A stretch of DNA of 64,000 bases from Collinsella aerofaciens (lineage in GTDB: Bacteria > Actinomycetota > Coriobacteriia > Coriobacteriales > Coriobacteriaceae), in assembly GCF_028206795.1 (NCBI RefSeq), contig NZ_JAQLFJ010000001.1:1-64000 (forward strand), in the 5' to 3' direction. The notes below the pieces were generated by a model. The model did no database searches. It was given only the letters and a program-made list of their open reading frames with translations, and was not told the DNA's origin. Position 1 is the first letter of the stretch; each line of letters begins with the position of its first letter. The translations under genes and the position numbers were made by a program. Positions 1 to 8,736 of the stretch are shown piece after piece.

Positions 1-60
1 TCCGCACGCAAAGGAAAGCACTTAATGTGCTTTCCGTCTTGCGCAGGACTGTAGAGCAGC
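1..60 (+). repeat. Palindrome-embedded core element, copy 1 (left arm outside window)
   Basis: This 60-nt stretch is nearly identical to 17277-17335 and 61877-61936. It contains a perfect hairpin GGAAAGCAC-TTAAT-GTGCTTTCC nested in CGCAA/TTGCG. In the other two copies the core lies inside long inverted-repeat arms. Here the left arm would lie before base 1, so only the core and whatever follows it (from about 60) can be seen. Function unknown. Confidence 0.8.
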
Positions 61-88
61 AAACTTAAACAGCGGGCCGCCCGGACCG

Positions 89-124
89 GGAATCCGCCCC
101 CGCGCACCGAAGGGGATTCCTTTT
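89..124 (+). terminator. Likely intrinsic terminator of the operon upstream of rpsL
   Basis: GGAATCC (89-95) pairs with GGATTCC (114-120) and is followed at once by TTTTG. The stem is only 7 bp, with a long C-rich loop that could pair further with the G-run at 112-115. It would separate rpsL from whatever lies to the left of the window. Confidence 0.5.
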
Positions 125-156
125 GTGTAGGCTTTGCGGAAATATGCTCATTTTGG

Positions 157-180
157 GATACGCCCGGCGGCGTGGTCTGT
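157..180 (+). promoter_or_regulatory. Motif shared by three ribosomal leaders, copy 1
   Basis: GATACGCCCGGCGGCGTGG here resembles 17431-17453 and 19296-19320, which lie upstream of rplC and rplB. The shared core is GAYACGCCCGSNGSCGTG. It sits directly before the rpsL -35 box. It may be a promoter-upstream element or a protein site; its role is unknown. Confidence 0.5.
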
Positions 181-208
181 TGACGGCACAGCTAACGCCA
201 CGTATCCT
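180..208 (+). promoter_or_regulatory. Probable rpsL operon promoter
   Basis: TTGACG (180-185) and TATCCT (203-208) are separated by exactly 17 bp, a good sigma-70-type match. Transcription would start near 215 and give a leader of about 85 nt before the TTG start of rpsL. Confidence 0.6.
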
Positions 209-301
209 ATCGAACTGCGTGTTTCGTAGGGGGATGCTGACCCCTCGATTCAAGCCGTTGCACTTTACAGAAAGCTGGAATCATTCGAGAAGGAGTACGC
301 T

Positions 302-679
302 TTGCCTACTATTAACCAGCTGGTTCGCCAGGGCCGTCGTTCCGTGCCCAAGAAGTCCAAGAACGCTGCTCTGCAGCACAACTCCCAGAAGCGCGGCGTG
401 TGCACCCGCGTCTTCACCACGAGTCCCAAGAAGCCGAACTCGGCTCTTCGTAAGGTTGCCCGTGTTCGCCTCGTCAACGGCATCGAAGTTACTGCTTACA
501 TCCCGGGTGAGGGCCACAACCTGCAGGAGCACTCCATCGTGCTCGTCCGCGGCGGTCGTGTCCGTGACCTCCCTGGTGTCCGTTATCACGTCATCCGTGG
601 CGCCTACGACGCTGCTCCGGTCCAGAACCGTATGCAGGCCCGTTCCAAGTACGGTGCTAAGCGCCCCAAGGCTAAATAA
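302..679 (+). CDS. rpsL: 30S ribosomal protein S12
   Basis: The 125-residue product has the normal length of S12, which sits at the decoding centre of the 30S subunit and is the usual target of streptomycin-resistance changes. It opens [11 protein letters not shown] and carries the conserved stretches [13 protein letters not shown] and GVRYHVIRG. The start is TTG, fixed by an AAGGAG ribosome binding site ending 7 nt upstream and by the family N-terminus. It is the first gene of the rpsL-rpsG-fusA-rpsJ operon. Confidence 0.97.
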   Translation: MPTINQLVRQGRRSVPKKSKNAALQHNSQKRGVCTRVFTTSPKKPNSALRKVARVRLVNGIEVTAYIPGEGHNLQEHSIVLVRGGRVRDLPGVRYHVIRGAYDAAPVQNRMQARSKYGAKRPKAK

Positions 680-752
680 GCCAGATAACGTTTTGATACT
701 TTCGCCGTGTGCCGCCTAAGCGCCGCACGGTAGACACTTAAGGAGATTTCAC

Positions 753-1226
753 ATGCCGCGTCGTGCAGCAGCTAATCGTCGTGAGGTTCAGCCTGACGCC
801 GTTTACAACAACCGCCTGGTGACTCAGCTCATCAACAAGGTCCTTCTTGACGGCAAGAAGGCCACCGCTGAGCGCATCGTTTACACCGCTTTCGAGATCG
901 TTGCCGAGAAGTCCGAGGGTGGCGACGCTCTCGCTACCTTCAAGAAGGCTATGGACAACGTCAAGCCCACGCTCGAGGTTAAGCCCAAGCGTGTCGGTGG
1001 CGCTACCTATCAGGTCCCGATGGAGGTCAACTCCCGTCGTTCCACCGCTCTGGGCATTCGCTGGATCGTCAACTTCTCCCGCGCTCGCAAGGAGAAGACC
1101 ATGGCCGAGCGTCTCGCCAACGAGATCCTCGACGCTTCCAACGGCCTGGGCGCTTCCGTCAAGAAGCGTGAGGACGTCTTCAAGATGGCCGAGGCCAACC
1201 GCGCGTTCTCTCACTATCGTTGGTAA
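753..1226 (+). CDS. rpsG: 30S ribosomal protein S7
   Basis: S7, 157 residues, starts [12 protein letters not shown] and ends in FSHYRW, as bacterial S7 does. It nucleates assembly of the 30S head and binds the 3' major domain of 16S rRNA. An AAGGAG site lies 7 nt before the ATG. The 73-nt gap after rpsL has no terminator, so the two are probably co-transcribed. In many bacteria S7 represses its own operon; no leader site can be assigned here. Confidence 0.97.
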   Translation: MPRRAAANRREVQPDAVYNNRLVTQLINKVLLDGKKATAERIVYTAFEIVAEKSEGGDALATFKKAMDNVKPTLEVKPKRVGGATYQVPMEVNSRRSTALGIRWIVNFSRARKEKTMAERLANEILDASNGLGASVKKREDVFKMAEANRAFSHYRW

Positions 1227-1245
1227 GTTAAGGTAAGGAACTAAC

Positions 1246-3345
1246 ATGGCTAAGCCTAAGTACAAGCTTTCCGATACCCGTAACATCGGCATCATGGCTC
1301 ACATCGATGCCGGTAAGACCACCACGACCGAGCGTATTCTTTACTACACCGGTAAGACCCACAAGATCGGTGAGGTCCATGAGGGCGCTGCCACCATGGA
1401 CTGGATGGTTCAGGAGCAGGAGCGCGGCGTAACCATTACCTCCGCTGCTACCACGTGCTTCTGGAACAAGGACGGTAAGGACTACCGCATCCAGATCATC
1501 GACACCCCGGGCCACGTTGACTTTACCGCCGAGGTCGAGCGCTGCCTGCGCGTCCTCGATGGCGCTGTCGCCGTCTTCGACGCCGTTGCCGGCGTTCAGC
1601 CCCAGTCTGAGACCGTTTGGCGTCAGGCTTCTACCTTCAACGTCCCCCGTATCGCCTTCATCAACAAGTATGACCGCGTGGGCGCTGACTTCTTCAACGC
1701 TATCGAGACCATGAAGGACCGTCTCGACGCTAACGCCGTGGCCGCTCAGGTCCCGATGGGCGCCGAGGACAACTTCTGGGGCGTCATCGACCTCGTCACC
1801 ATGACCGCATGGGACTTCAAGGCCGACGACAAGGGCATGACCTACCCCGAGCCGATGGACGAGATCCCGGCTGAGTTCGCCGACATCGCTGCCACCAAGC
1901 GCGAGGAGCTCCTCGACGCTGCTGCCAGCTTTGACGACGAGCTCATGGAGAAGATCCTCATGGAGGAGGACTTCACCGTCGAGGAGCTCAAGGCTGCTCT
2001 GCGCAAGGGCGTTCTGGCCAACGAGCTCAACCTCGTCTTCGTGGGCTCCGCCTACAAGAACAAGGGCGTCCAGGAGCTGCTCGACGCTGTCGTCGACTAC
2101 CTGCCCAGCCCGCTCGACGTCGAGGCCGTCACCGGTACCGATCCGGACACCGGCGAGGAGATCGAGCGTCATCCTTCCTTCGACGAGCCCTTCTCCGGCC
2201 TGGTCTTCAAGATCATGACCGACCCGTTCGTCGGTAAGCTCACCTACGTCCGCGTTTACTCCGGCCGCGCCGAGTCCGGCTCCTACGTTGTCAACGCTTC
2301 CAACGGTCAGCGCGAGCGCCTCGGCCGCATCCTCGAGATGAACGCCGCCGAGCGTATCGACCGTGACGACGCTGCTGCCGGCGACATCGTTGCTTGCGTC
2401 GGCTTCAAGAACTCCACCACCGGCGACACCCTGTGCGCCGAGGGCAAGGAGATCGTCCTCGAGAAGATCGAGTTCGCCAAGCCCGTTATCGACGTTGCCA
2501 TCGAGCCCAAGACCAAGGCCGAGCAGGACAAGATGTCCCTGGCTCTGACCAAGCTCGCCGAGGAGGACCCGACCTTCCAGGTGTCCACCAACCACGAGAC
2601 CGGCCAGACCATCATCGCCGGCATGGGCGAGCTGCACCTCGAGATCATCGTCGACCGTCTGCTCCGTGAGTTCAAGGTTGACGCTAACGTCGGTAAGCCC
2701 CAGGTTGCCTACCGCGAGACCGCTGGTCACGACGTCGAGAAGGCTGAGGGCAAGTTCGTCCGTCAGTCCGGTGGTCGCGGTCAGTACGGCCACGCCGTCA
2801 TCAAGCTCGAGAAGATGGAGGAGGGCTTCGGCTACGAGTTCGTCAACGCTATCGTCGGCGGCGTCGTGCCCAAGGAGTACATCCCGTCCATCGACAAGGG
2901 CATCCAGGAGGCCCTGAACACCGGTGTTATCGCCGGCTTCCCGGTCCTCGACGTTAAGGTCACCCTGTTCGACGGTTCTTACCACGAGGTCGACTCCTCC
3001 GAGGCCGCCTTCAAGATCGCCGGTTCCATGGCTATCAAGGACGCCCTCAAGAAGTCCGACCCGCAGCTGCTCGAGCCGATCATGGCTGTCGAGGTCGAGA
3101 CCCCCGAGCAGTACATGGGCGACGTTATGGGCAACCTCTCCGGTCGCCGCGGCAAGATCGAGGGCATGGAGGATCGCAAGAACAGCAAGCTCATCCGTGC
3201 CAAGGTGCCGCTGGGCGAGATGTTCGGTTACGCTACCGACCTTCGCTCCCAGACCCAGGGCCGTGCATCCTACACGATGCAGTTCGACTCTTATGAGCCC
3301 GCGCCCAAGTCCATCGTGGACGAGGTCATGAGCAAGAACGCCTAA
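1246..3345 (+). CDS. fusA: Elongation factor G
   Basis: This 699-residue GTPase drives ribosomal translocation and, with RRF, ribosome recycling. The GTPase motifs are in order: P-loop [12 protein letters not shown] near residue 18, DTPGHVDF near 88, and NKYD near 142 in place of the common NKMD. Domains II-V follow in a single frame with normal family length. It lies 19 nt after rpsG with a GGTAAGGA ribosome binding region. No tuf gene follows; rpsJ comes next. Confidence 0.97.
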   Translation: MAKPKYKLSDTRNIGIMAHIDAGKTTTTERILYYTGKTHKIGEVHEGAATMDWMVQEQERGVTITSAATTCFWNKDGKDYRIQIIDTPGHVDFTAEVERCLRVLDGAVAVFDAVAGVQPQSETVWRQASTFNVPRIAFINKYDRVGADFFNAIETMKDRLDANAVAAQVPMGAEDNFWGVIDLVTMTAWDFKADDKGMTYPEPMDEIPAEFADIAATKREELLDAAASFDDELMEKILMEEDFTVEELKAALRKGVLANELNLVFVGSAYKNKGVQELLDAVVDYLPSPLDVEAVTGTDPDTGEEIERHPSFDEPFSGLVFKIMTDPFVGKLTYVRVYSGRAESGSYVVNASNGQRERLGRILEMNAAERIDRDDAAAGDIVACVGFKNSTTGDTLCAEGKEIVLEKIEFAKPVIDVAIEPKTKAEQDKMSLALTKLAEEDPTFQVSTNHETGQTIIAGMGELHLEIIVDRLLREFKVDANVGKPQVAYRETAGHDVEKAEGKFVRQSGGRGQYGHAVIKLEKMEEGFGYEFVNAIVGGVVPKEYIPSIDKGIQEALNTGVIAGFPVLDVKVTLFDGSYHEVDSSEAAFKIAGSMAIKDALKKSDPQLLEPIMAVEVETPEQYMGDVMGNLSGRRGKIEGMEDRKNSKLIRAKVPLGEMFGYATDLRSQTQGRASYTMQFDSYEPAPKSIVDEVMSKNA

Positions 3346-3405
3346 GTTCGAGCTCCCTGTTACGTAATCCGCGAGAACATCTCTCGCACTCTTTGGAGGT
3401 TTAAG

Positions 3406-3714
3406 TTGGCTACCCAGAAGATCCGCATTCGCCTCAAGGGCTATGATCACGAGGTCGTCGATCAGTCCGCGAAGCTCATCGTCGAGACCGCTCAGAAGAC
3501 CGGCGCCCGCGTTTCCGGTCCTGTCCCCCTGCCCACCGAGCGCAACCTGTACACGGTTATCCGCTCGCCGCACGTGAACAAGGACTCCCGTGAGCAGTTC
3601 GAGATGCGCACCCACAAGCGCCTCATCGACATCCTCGACCCCACCTCGGGCACCGTTGATTCGCTTATGCGTCTCGACCTCCCCGCTGGCGTCGACATCG
3701 ACATCAAGCTCTAA
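3406..3714 (+). CDS. rpsJ: 30S ribosomal protein S10 (NusE)
   Basis: This 102-residue protein with motifs [11 protein letters not shown] and [19 protein letters not shown] is S10, a 30S head protein and NusE antitermination partner. It starts with TTG behind TTGGAGGT. In most bacteria rpsJ opens the S10 operon and rplC follows directly. Here it closes the rpsL-fusA unit at a terminator, and rplC lies about 14 kb downstream. Confidence 0.97.
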   Translation: MATQKIRIRLKGYDHEVVDQSAKLIVETAQKTGARVSGPVPLPTERNLYTVIRSPHVNKDSREQFEMRTHKRLIDILDPTSGTVDSLMRLDLPAGVDIDIKL

Positions 3715-3735
3715 GCGATATCGCTCATAGCTTAC

Positions 3736-3772
3736 AGAGCCCCGCTGCCATTACGGTAGCGGGGCTCTTTTG
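3736..3772 (+). terminator. Intrinsic terminator after rpsJ
   Basis: AGAGCCCCGCT (3736-3746) and AGCGGGGCTCT (3758-3768) form a perfect 11-bp stem followed by TTTTG. It ends the rpsL-rpsJ operon, so the break from rplC is transcriptional as well as positional. Confidence 0.9.
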
Positions 3773-3830
3773 TTTTGCATGATGGGTTTTGACCGCCTGG
3801 TAATGCTGCTGAGTAGGTGGCTGCGGCGCC

Positions 3831-4607
3831 CTATTCGCCCAAGGGGCGCAGCGACGCCTCCTCAAAATGGAAGGATCGCAAGCCGTCTTCTGTTTCGATG
3901 CACGCGCGTCCAAAGGTATCGACGGTTTTAAAGATGCCTCGCGCCTGCTCGTCACCGGCAGGGGAGCGGGCGATAACGTGCTTTCCAATCCAATTGAGGT
4001 GAGCGACATATTCGCCGTGGACGGGCGCGAGCGATCCGGTGTTTTCTTCCATGGCGTTGAGGCGTTCTGCCCAGGCATCTACAGCGTCTATAACTGCGTG
4101 ATAGACCTCATCGAGGAGCATGTCGACAGCAGGAACGTTCTCGTTAAGGTCCGAGAGACCGATTGCCGGCAGGCCGCCATCGGGCACCTCCGTGGGCACA
4201 TAGTTCACGTTGACGCCGATGCCACAGACCGCAAAGGGGTTGCCTTCGTTATCGCGTGCGGCTTCGACCAGAATGCCGCCGAGCTTGCGTCCTCGCGCGA
4301 CCAGGTCGTTGGGCCATTTGAGGCCAATCTCGTTTGCAAGACCCTGCTTTTCGAGCGCCTCGAGCACCGCTAGGCCGCTGACGGCGGCAAGGCCAGAGTA
4401 CTTGGCGGGATCAACACGAGGACGTAGGACAATCGAGAGTAACAGATTGCCGGCGGTTGAATCCCACTTGTGGCCGCGTCGGCCGCGTCCTGCTGTCTGA
4501 GTCCGGGCGGCAAGTCCTGTGCCGTGCGGCGCTCCCTGTTTTCCTGCTTCGAGCAGGTCATCGTTGGTCGATCCGGTTACGTCGACTATCGTTAATTGGG
4601 CATCCAT
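3831..4607 (-). CDS. birA: Biotin-[acetyl-CoA-carboxylase] ligase, without DNA-binding domain
   Basis: This 258-residue ligase activates biotin as biotinyl-AMP and transfers it to the AccB lysine. It shows the family motifs STNDDLL, GRGRRGHKW (biotinyl-AMP loop), LKWPNDL and GIGVNVN. There is no N-terminal helix-turn-helix, so it is a group I, non-repressor type. The chosen ATG has GGGAGG upstream; a longer frame to 4688 lacks a good site. It diverges from the fatty acid operon that encodes its substrate, AccB, and shares its regulatory interval. Confidence 0.9.
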   Translation of the reverse strand: MDAQLTIVDVTGSTNDDLLEAGKQGAPHGTGLAARTQTAGRGRRGHKWDSTAGNLLLSIVLRPRVDPAKYSGLAAVSGLAVLEALEKQGLANEIGLKWPNDLVARGRKLGGILVEAARDNEGNPFAVCGIGVNVNYVPTEVPDGGLPAIGLSDLNENVPAVDMLLDEVYHAVIDAVDAWAERLNAMEENTGSLAPVHGEYVAHLNWIGKHVIARSPAGDEQARGIFKTVDTFGRACIETEDGLRSFHFEEASLRPLGE

Positions 4608-4702
4608 AGCGGCTGCTACCTCCCTAATGAATAAGTGAATGGCGCAATGGTGTCGATAGATAGACACAATGTGAAGCCTTTGTCGCATTTGGACAATTTA
4701 AT

Positions 4703-4764
4703 GTTAACACGTCAACAAGGCGAAGAATGCGCTATCCTCTCTTGGTCGATGTAAACACGTCAAC
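4703..4764 (+). promoter_or_regulatory. Twin operator-like sites upstream of fabH
   Basis: ATGTTAACACGTCAACAA at 4701-4718 and ATGTAAACACGTCAACAA at 4749-4766 differ at one base and are 48 bp apart. Each contains a GTTnACnnGTnAAC-like dyad (4703-4716 perfect at the half sites; 4751-4764 with one change). They lie between birA and fabH; the second almost touches the fabH ribosome binding site. A repressor of fatty acid synthesis is the natural candidate, but no such gene is adjacent. Confidence 0.55.
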
Positions 4765-4783
4765 AACTCAAAGGAGGTTAGTG

Positions 4784-5743
4784 ATGGGTTTCACGATTCT
4801 TGGAACAGGCTCGGCGCTTCCCAAGCGCAGTGTTTCCAATGACGAGCTGTCCGAGTTCCTCGATACCTCGGATGAGTGGATTTTTACCCGCACAGGCATC
4901 AAGAGCCGTCATGTGTGCACCAACGAGTCGCTCGACGACCTTGCCGTGGCAGCGAGCGAGCGGGCACTCCAGGTGTCCGGAATCGACGCGAGCCAGCTGG
5001 ATTTGATCGTCTGCTCGACGACGACGGGTGACCACCTTGTTCCCGCCGAGGCGTGTGCCGTTGCTGAGCGACTGGGCGCGACGTGCCCTGCCTTCGATGT
5101 CTCGGCTGCCTGCGCCGGCTTCGTATTTGCGCTCGATGTTGCCGAGGGCTATATCGCCCGAGGACGAGCCAAGCATGTGCTTGTCGTTGCCGCCGAGCAG
5201 ATGACGCGCGCGCTCGACTGGACCGACCGCGCCACCTGTGTGCTCTTTGGCGATGGGGCAGGCGCCGCGGTGATTGAGGCTGGGGGAGACAGCCCCCTTG
5301 CCGTTGAGCTTTCGACGGCGCCCGACGTCGAGACGTTGTGCGTTCCCGGTCTGGTCGGCACCTCGCCGTTTAAGGCCTCCGCAGATAGCGAGAGCGTGCT
5401 GTCCATGAATGGCCGCCGCGTGTTCAAGTTCGGCGTCAACGCCATCTGCGACACGGTCCATAAGCTTGCGAGCGATGCGGGCATTTCGGTCGAGGGCATC
5501 GACCATTTTGTATTCCATCAGGCTAACGAACGAATCCTGAGTCAGGCGGTCAAGCGCCTCGGCGTGCCAGGCGAGCGCGTGGTTCGAACGCTGCGCGAGA
5601 CCGGCAACATTTCGAGCGCCTGCATTCCCTTTGCGCTTGACCGGCTGGCACGCACCGACGCACTGAATGCGGGCGATACCATCGCCCTCGTTGGATTTGG
5701 CGCCGGTCTGGATATAGGTGGCTATCTACTTCGTTGGAAGTAG
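4784..5743 (+). CDS. fabH: 3-oxoacyl-ACP synthase III (KASIII)
   Basis: This 319-residue enzyme starts fatty acid chains by condensing an acyl-CoA primer with malonyl-ACP. The catalytic triad is visible: Cys110 in SAACAGF, His245 in FHQAN and Asn275 in GNISSA, matching the family spacing. The ATG at 4784 has AAAGGAGG 7 nt upstream; an in-frame extension to 4727 runs through the operator sites and is unlikely to be translated. It is the first gene of the fatty acid operon. Confidence 0.95.
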   Translation: MGFTILGTGSALPKRSVSNDELSEFLDTSDEWIFTRTGIKSRHVCTNESLDDLAVAASERALQVSGIDASQLDLIVCSTTTGDHLVPAEACAVAERLGATCPAFDVSAACAGFVFALDVAEGYIARGRAKHVLVVAAEQMTRALDWTDRATCVLFGDGAGAAVIEAGGDSPLAVELSTAPDVETLCVPGLVGTSPFKASADSESVLSMNGRRVFKFGVNAICDTVHKLASDAGISVEGIDHFVFHQANERILSQAVKRLGVPGERVVRTLRETGNISSACIPFALDRLARTDALNAGDTIALVGFGAGLDIGGYLLRWK

Positions 5744-5795
5744 TCGCACATAGGAAATAAAAACGCCCCTAGGGCACAAACAAAGGAGAACTACC

Positions 5796-6032
5796 ATGGC
5801 AGATCAGAAGACCTTCGAGCGCGTTTGCGATGTTATCCGCGAGACCGCCGGTCTTGACGACGTCGAGATGAAGCCCGAGTCCACGCTCGAGGAGATTGGT
5901 CTCGACAGTCTGGGCACCGTCGAGATCCTCGTCGCCGTTGAGGACGAGTTTGGCATCCAGCTCGATACCGAGGAGAACCCCAAGACGGTCGGCGAGTTCG
6001 CCGATACGGTCGAGGCGGCATTGGAGAAGTAG
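5796..6032 (+). CDS. acpP: Acyl carrier protein
   Basis: This 78-residue acidic protein carries growing acyl chains on a phosphopantetheine arm attached to the Ser of LDSLGTVE (about residue 38). AAAGGAG lies upstream of the ATG. Length and the DSL motif are typical. It lies between fabH and fabK, so it is made with the enzymes that use it. Confidence 0.96.
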   Translation: MADQKTFERVCDVIRETAGLDDVEMKPESTLEEIGLDSLGTVEILVAVEDEFGIQLDTEENPKTVGEFADTVEAALEK

Positions 6033-6034
6033 AG

Positions 6035-6979
6035 ATGCTCAAGACTCCTCTCTGCGATCTGCTCGGCATCGAAAAGCCCGTGTTCCAGGGCGGTATGGCC
6101 TGGATCGCCGACGCCTCGCTGGCGTCCGCAGTGTCCGAGGCGGGCGGCTTAGGGATTATCGCGGCCATGAACGCCGACGCCAACTGGCTGCGCGACCAGA
6201 TTCATGAGCTGCGCGCCAGGACGGATAAGCCCTTTGGCGTCAACGTCATGCTCATGAGCCCGTTTGCCGACGAGGTCGCGCGGGTCGTGATTGACGAGCG
6301 GGTGCCGGTCGTCGTGACGGGTGCCGGCAATCCCACCAAGTACATGAAGGCGTGGAACGAGGCGGGCATCAAGGTCATCCCGGTCGTTGCCTCGGTGGCG
6401 CTGGCGCGCCTCGTGGCGCGTCGTGGAGCCACTGCCGTGGTTGCCGAGGGTACCGAATCAGGCGGCCATATTGGCGAGACCTCGACGATGGCACTGGTGC
6501 CGCAGGTTGTCGATGCGGTCGATATTCCCGTGGTTGCGGCTGGCGGTATCGCTGATGGCCGCGGCGTGGCGGCCGCCTTTATGCTGGGCGCCGCCGGCGT
6601 GCAGGTGGGTACGCGCTTTCTGATCGCAGATGAGTGCACCGTATCGGAGCAGTACAAGGAGATGGTCCTGAAGGCCAACGACACCTCGACGCGTGCGACC
6701 GGTCGCTCGACGGGACATCCGGTTCGCGCTCTCAAGAGCCCCTTCACCAACGCGTATGCCAAGAACGAGGCGGCTGGCGCAAGCCCCGAGGAGCTCGGGG
6801 CCATGGGCACGGGCGCGCTTCGTAAAGCCGCAAAGGACGGTAATTACGAAGAGGGTTCGTATTTGTGCGGACAGATTGCCGGAATGGTCAACGAACGTCA
6901 GAGCGCACGCGAAATCGTCGACGATCTGGTCGATGGCGCCGAGCATGTCCTGAAGGGTGCGTTCGCATGGGTAGCGTAG
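6035..6979 (+). CDS. fabK: Enoyl-ACP reductase II, FMN-dependent
   Basis: This 314-residue TIM-barrel flavoprotein of the FabK/nitronate monooxygenase family should catalyse the last reduction of each elongation cycle. It shows PVFQGGMAWIA at the N-terminus, the flavin-site stretches EGTESGGHIGE and VAAGGIADGRG, and GVQVGTRF. No FabI-type reductase is present in the operon. FabK-type enzymes are typically insensitive to triclosan. It starts 2 nt after acpP and overlaps fabD by 13 nt. Confidence 0.92.
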   Translation: MLKTPLCDLLGIEKPVFQGGMAWIADASLASAVSEAGGLGIIAAMNADANWLRDQIHELRARTDKPFGVNVMLMSPFADEVARVVIDERVPVVVTGAGNPTKYMKAWNEAGIKVIPVVASVALARLVARRGATAVVAEGTESGGHIGETSTMALVPQVVDAVDIPVVAAGGIADGRGVAAAFMLGAAGVQVGTRFLIADECTVSEQYKEMVLKANDTSTRATGRSTGHPVRALKSPFTNAYAKNEAAGASPEELGAMGTGALRKAAKDGNYEEGSYLCGQIAGMVNERQSAREIVDDLVDGAEHVLKGAFAWVA

Positions 6980-7893
6980 CGTTTCTGTTTGCCGGTCAGG
7001 GTGCCCAGCATCCCGCGATGGGCGTCGATCTTATCGAAGCATCGCCGGCGGCTGCCGAAGTGTTCGCCATTGCCGACGAGGTGCGTCCGGGGACGAGCGA
7101 ACAGTGCCGGAGCGCCTCGAAAGAGGAGCTCTCACAGACCGAGAACACGCAGCCTTGCGTGTTCGTGCACGACTTGGCTGTTGCCGTCGCCCTGCGCGAG
7201 CGCGGCGTGGTGCCTGCCGCCTGTGCGGGATTCTCGCTGGGCGAGGTCGCTGCACTCACCTTTGCGGGGGCATTCGATACACGAGCGGGTTTTGAGCTCG
7301 TGTGTGAGCGCGCGGCATTGATGGCCACGGCGGCTGAGCGTCACCCCGGCGGCATGCGCGCCGTCATCAAGCTCGATGCAGCGCAAGTCGAGGGCCTGGC
7401 AAAACAGGCCGGCGAGAACTGCTGGCCGGTCAACTACAACAGTCCCCAGCAGACGGTTGTGGCCGGAGCGCCCGATGCGTTGCAGAACCTCGACGCCCTG
7501 GTAAAAGAGGCTGGCGGTCGCGCCATGAAGGTCGCGGTGTCGGGTGCATTCCATAGCCCCTATATGGCCGAGGCGACTGAGGGGCTGGCGACGTATATCC
7601 AAGCCGGGCACGCCCCGTCCCCTTTGCTGATTCCGGTCATGGCAAATATGACGGCGGCGCCCTATCCGGCCGACCCGCAGGCGGCATCGGAGGTGCTGGC
7701 CAACCAGGTGAGTCATGCCGTGCGCTGGGTCGACGCGCTGCATGCTCTGCAGGATCAAGGCATCGACACGTTTATTGAGGTCGGCCCCGGCAAAACGCTG
7801 TCGGGCCTGGTCAAGCGTACGCTGAGCGACGTTCGCGTGTATTCGTGCGAAACGGCCGAGCAGGTCGCAGCTATTGCCGACGAGCTCGCATAG
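6967..7893 (+). CDS. fabD: Malonyl-CoA:ACP transacylase
   Basis: This 308-residue transacylase loads malonate onto ACP. The N-terminal FAGQGAQ and the nucleophile Ser90 are clear, with His196 in GAFHSP as the second catalytic residue. The nucleophile elbow reads GFSLGE rather than the usual GHSLGE: the residue before Ser is Phe, not His. The ATG at 6967 gives the family N-terminus (MGSVAFLFAGQG) and overlaps fabK, indicating translational coupling. Confidence 0.93.
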   Translation: MGSVAFLFAGQGAQHPAMGVDLIEASPAAAEVFAIADEVRPGTSEQCRSASKEELSQTENTQPCVFVHDLAVAVALRERGVVPAACAGFSLGEVAALTFAGAFDTRAGFELVCERAALMATAAERHPGGMRAVIKLDAAQVEGLAKQAGENCWPVNYNSPQQTVVAGAPDALQNLDALVKEAGGRAMKVAVSGAFHSPYMAEATEGLATYIQAGHAPSPLLIPVMANMTAAPYPADPQAASEVLANQVSHAVRWVDALHALQDQGIDTFIEVGPGKTLSGLVKRTLSDVRVYSCETAEQVAAIADELA

Positions 7894-7923
7894 TTCACAG
7901 GGCTGTAACCCGAAAGGAATGAC

Positions 7924-8697
7924 ATGGGCAACTTGAACAACGGCGCGCTCGAGCGCGACGGATCGCGCCGCGTGGCGATGGTCACGGGCGGCTCACGCGG
8001 CATCGGTCGCGCTTGTGCCGTGGGCCTGGCGGAGGATGGCTACGATATCGCCGTCGTTTATGCCGGCAGCGTCGATGCGGCGCGCGAGGCGTGCGAGGCC
8101 TGCGAGGCGGCTGGCGCCACGGCGCGCGCATATCAATGTGACGTGGCCGATTCCGCCGCCGTCAACACGTGCGTGGAGACGGTCCTCAACGACTTTGGCT
8201 CCATTTGGGCGCTCGTCAACAACGCCGGCATCACGCGCGACGGCCTGCTCATGCGTATGGGCGACGATGCCTTCGACCGCGTGCTCGATGTCAATCTCAA
8301 GGGCACGTTCAATACGACGCGCGCGCTCACCAAGACCTTTATGCGCCAGCGCGGCGGTTGCGTCATCAACATGAGCTCGGTTGTGGGCCTGATGGGCAAT
8401 GCCGGGCAGGCCAACTATGCTGCCTCCAAGGCGGGCGTGATAGGGCTTACCAAGGCGGTGGCGCGCGAGCTTGCGCCCCGCGGCGTACGAGTGAACGCGG
8501 TCGCCCCCGGGTTTGTCGAAACAGATATGACGGCAAAGCTCTCGGAGAAGGTGCGTGCGGCAACCGAGGAACAGATTCCCCTTAAGCGCATGGCACGCCC
8601 CGAGGAAGTGGCCGGCGTGGTGCGCTTTTTGGCGAGTGATGCGGCTGCCTACATTACGGGTGAGGTCGTGCGCGTCGACGGCGGAATGGCGATGTAG
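7924..8697 (+). CDS. fabG: 3-oxoacyl-ACP reductase
   Basis: This 257-residue short-chain dehydrogenase reduces 3-oxoacyl-ACP with NADPH. The cofactor motif TGGSRGIG, NNAG, and catalytic Ser with Tyr165-Ala-Ala-Ser-Lys169 are all present. AAAGGA lies upstream of the ATG. About 18 N-terminal residues precede the Rossmann fold, slightly more than in E. coli FabG. Its place between fabD and fabF supports FabG over another SDR. Confidence 0.94.
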   Translation: MGNLNNGALERDGSRRVAMVTGGSRGIGRACAVGLAEDGYDIAVVYAGSVDAAREACEACEAAGATARAYQCDVADSAAVNTCVETVLNDFGSIWALVNNAGITRDGLLMRMGDDAFDRVLDVNLKGTFNTTRALTKTFMRQRGGCVINMSSVVGLMGNAGQANYAASKAGVIGLTKAVARELAPRGVRVNAVAPGFVETDMTAKLSEKVRAATEEQIPLKRMARPEEVAGVVRFLASDAAAYITGEVVRVDGGMAM

Positions 8698-8736
8698 AAA
8701 CCAGGGCCGAAGAACGGCTTGAATGAGGAGAGCATG

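Noticed and set aside
8719..8736. TTG start for fabF
   Set aside because: It lies before the only good ribosome binding site (GAGGAG 8725-8730), so the site would fall inside the gene. ATG 8737 gives the family N-terminus.
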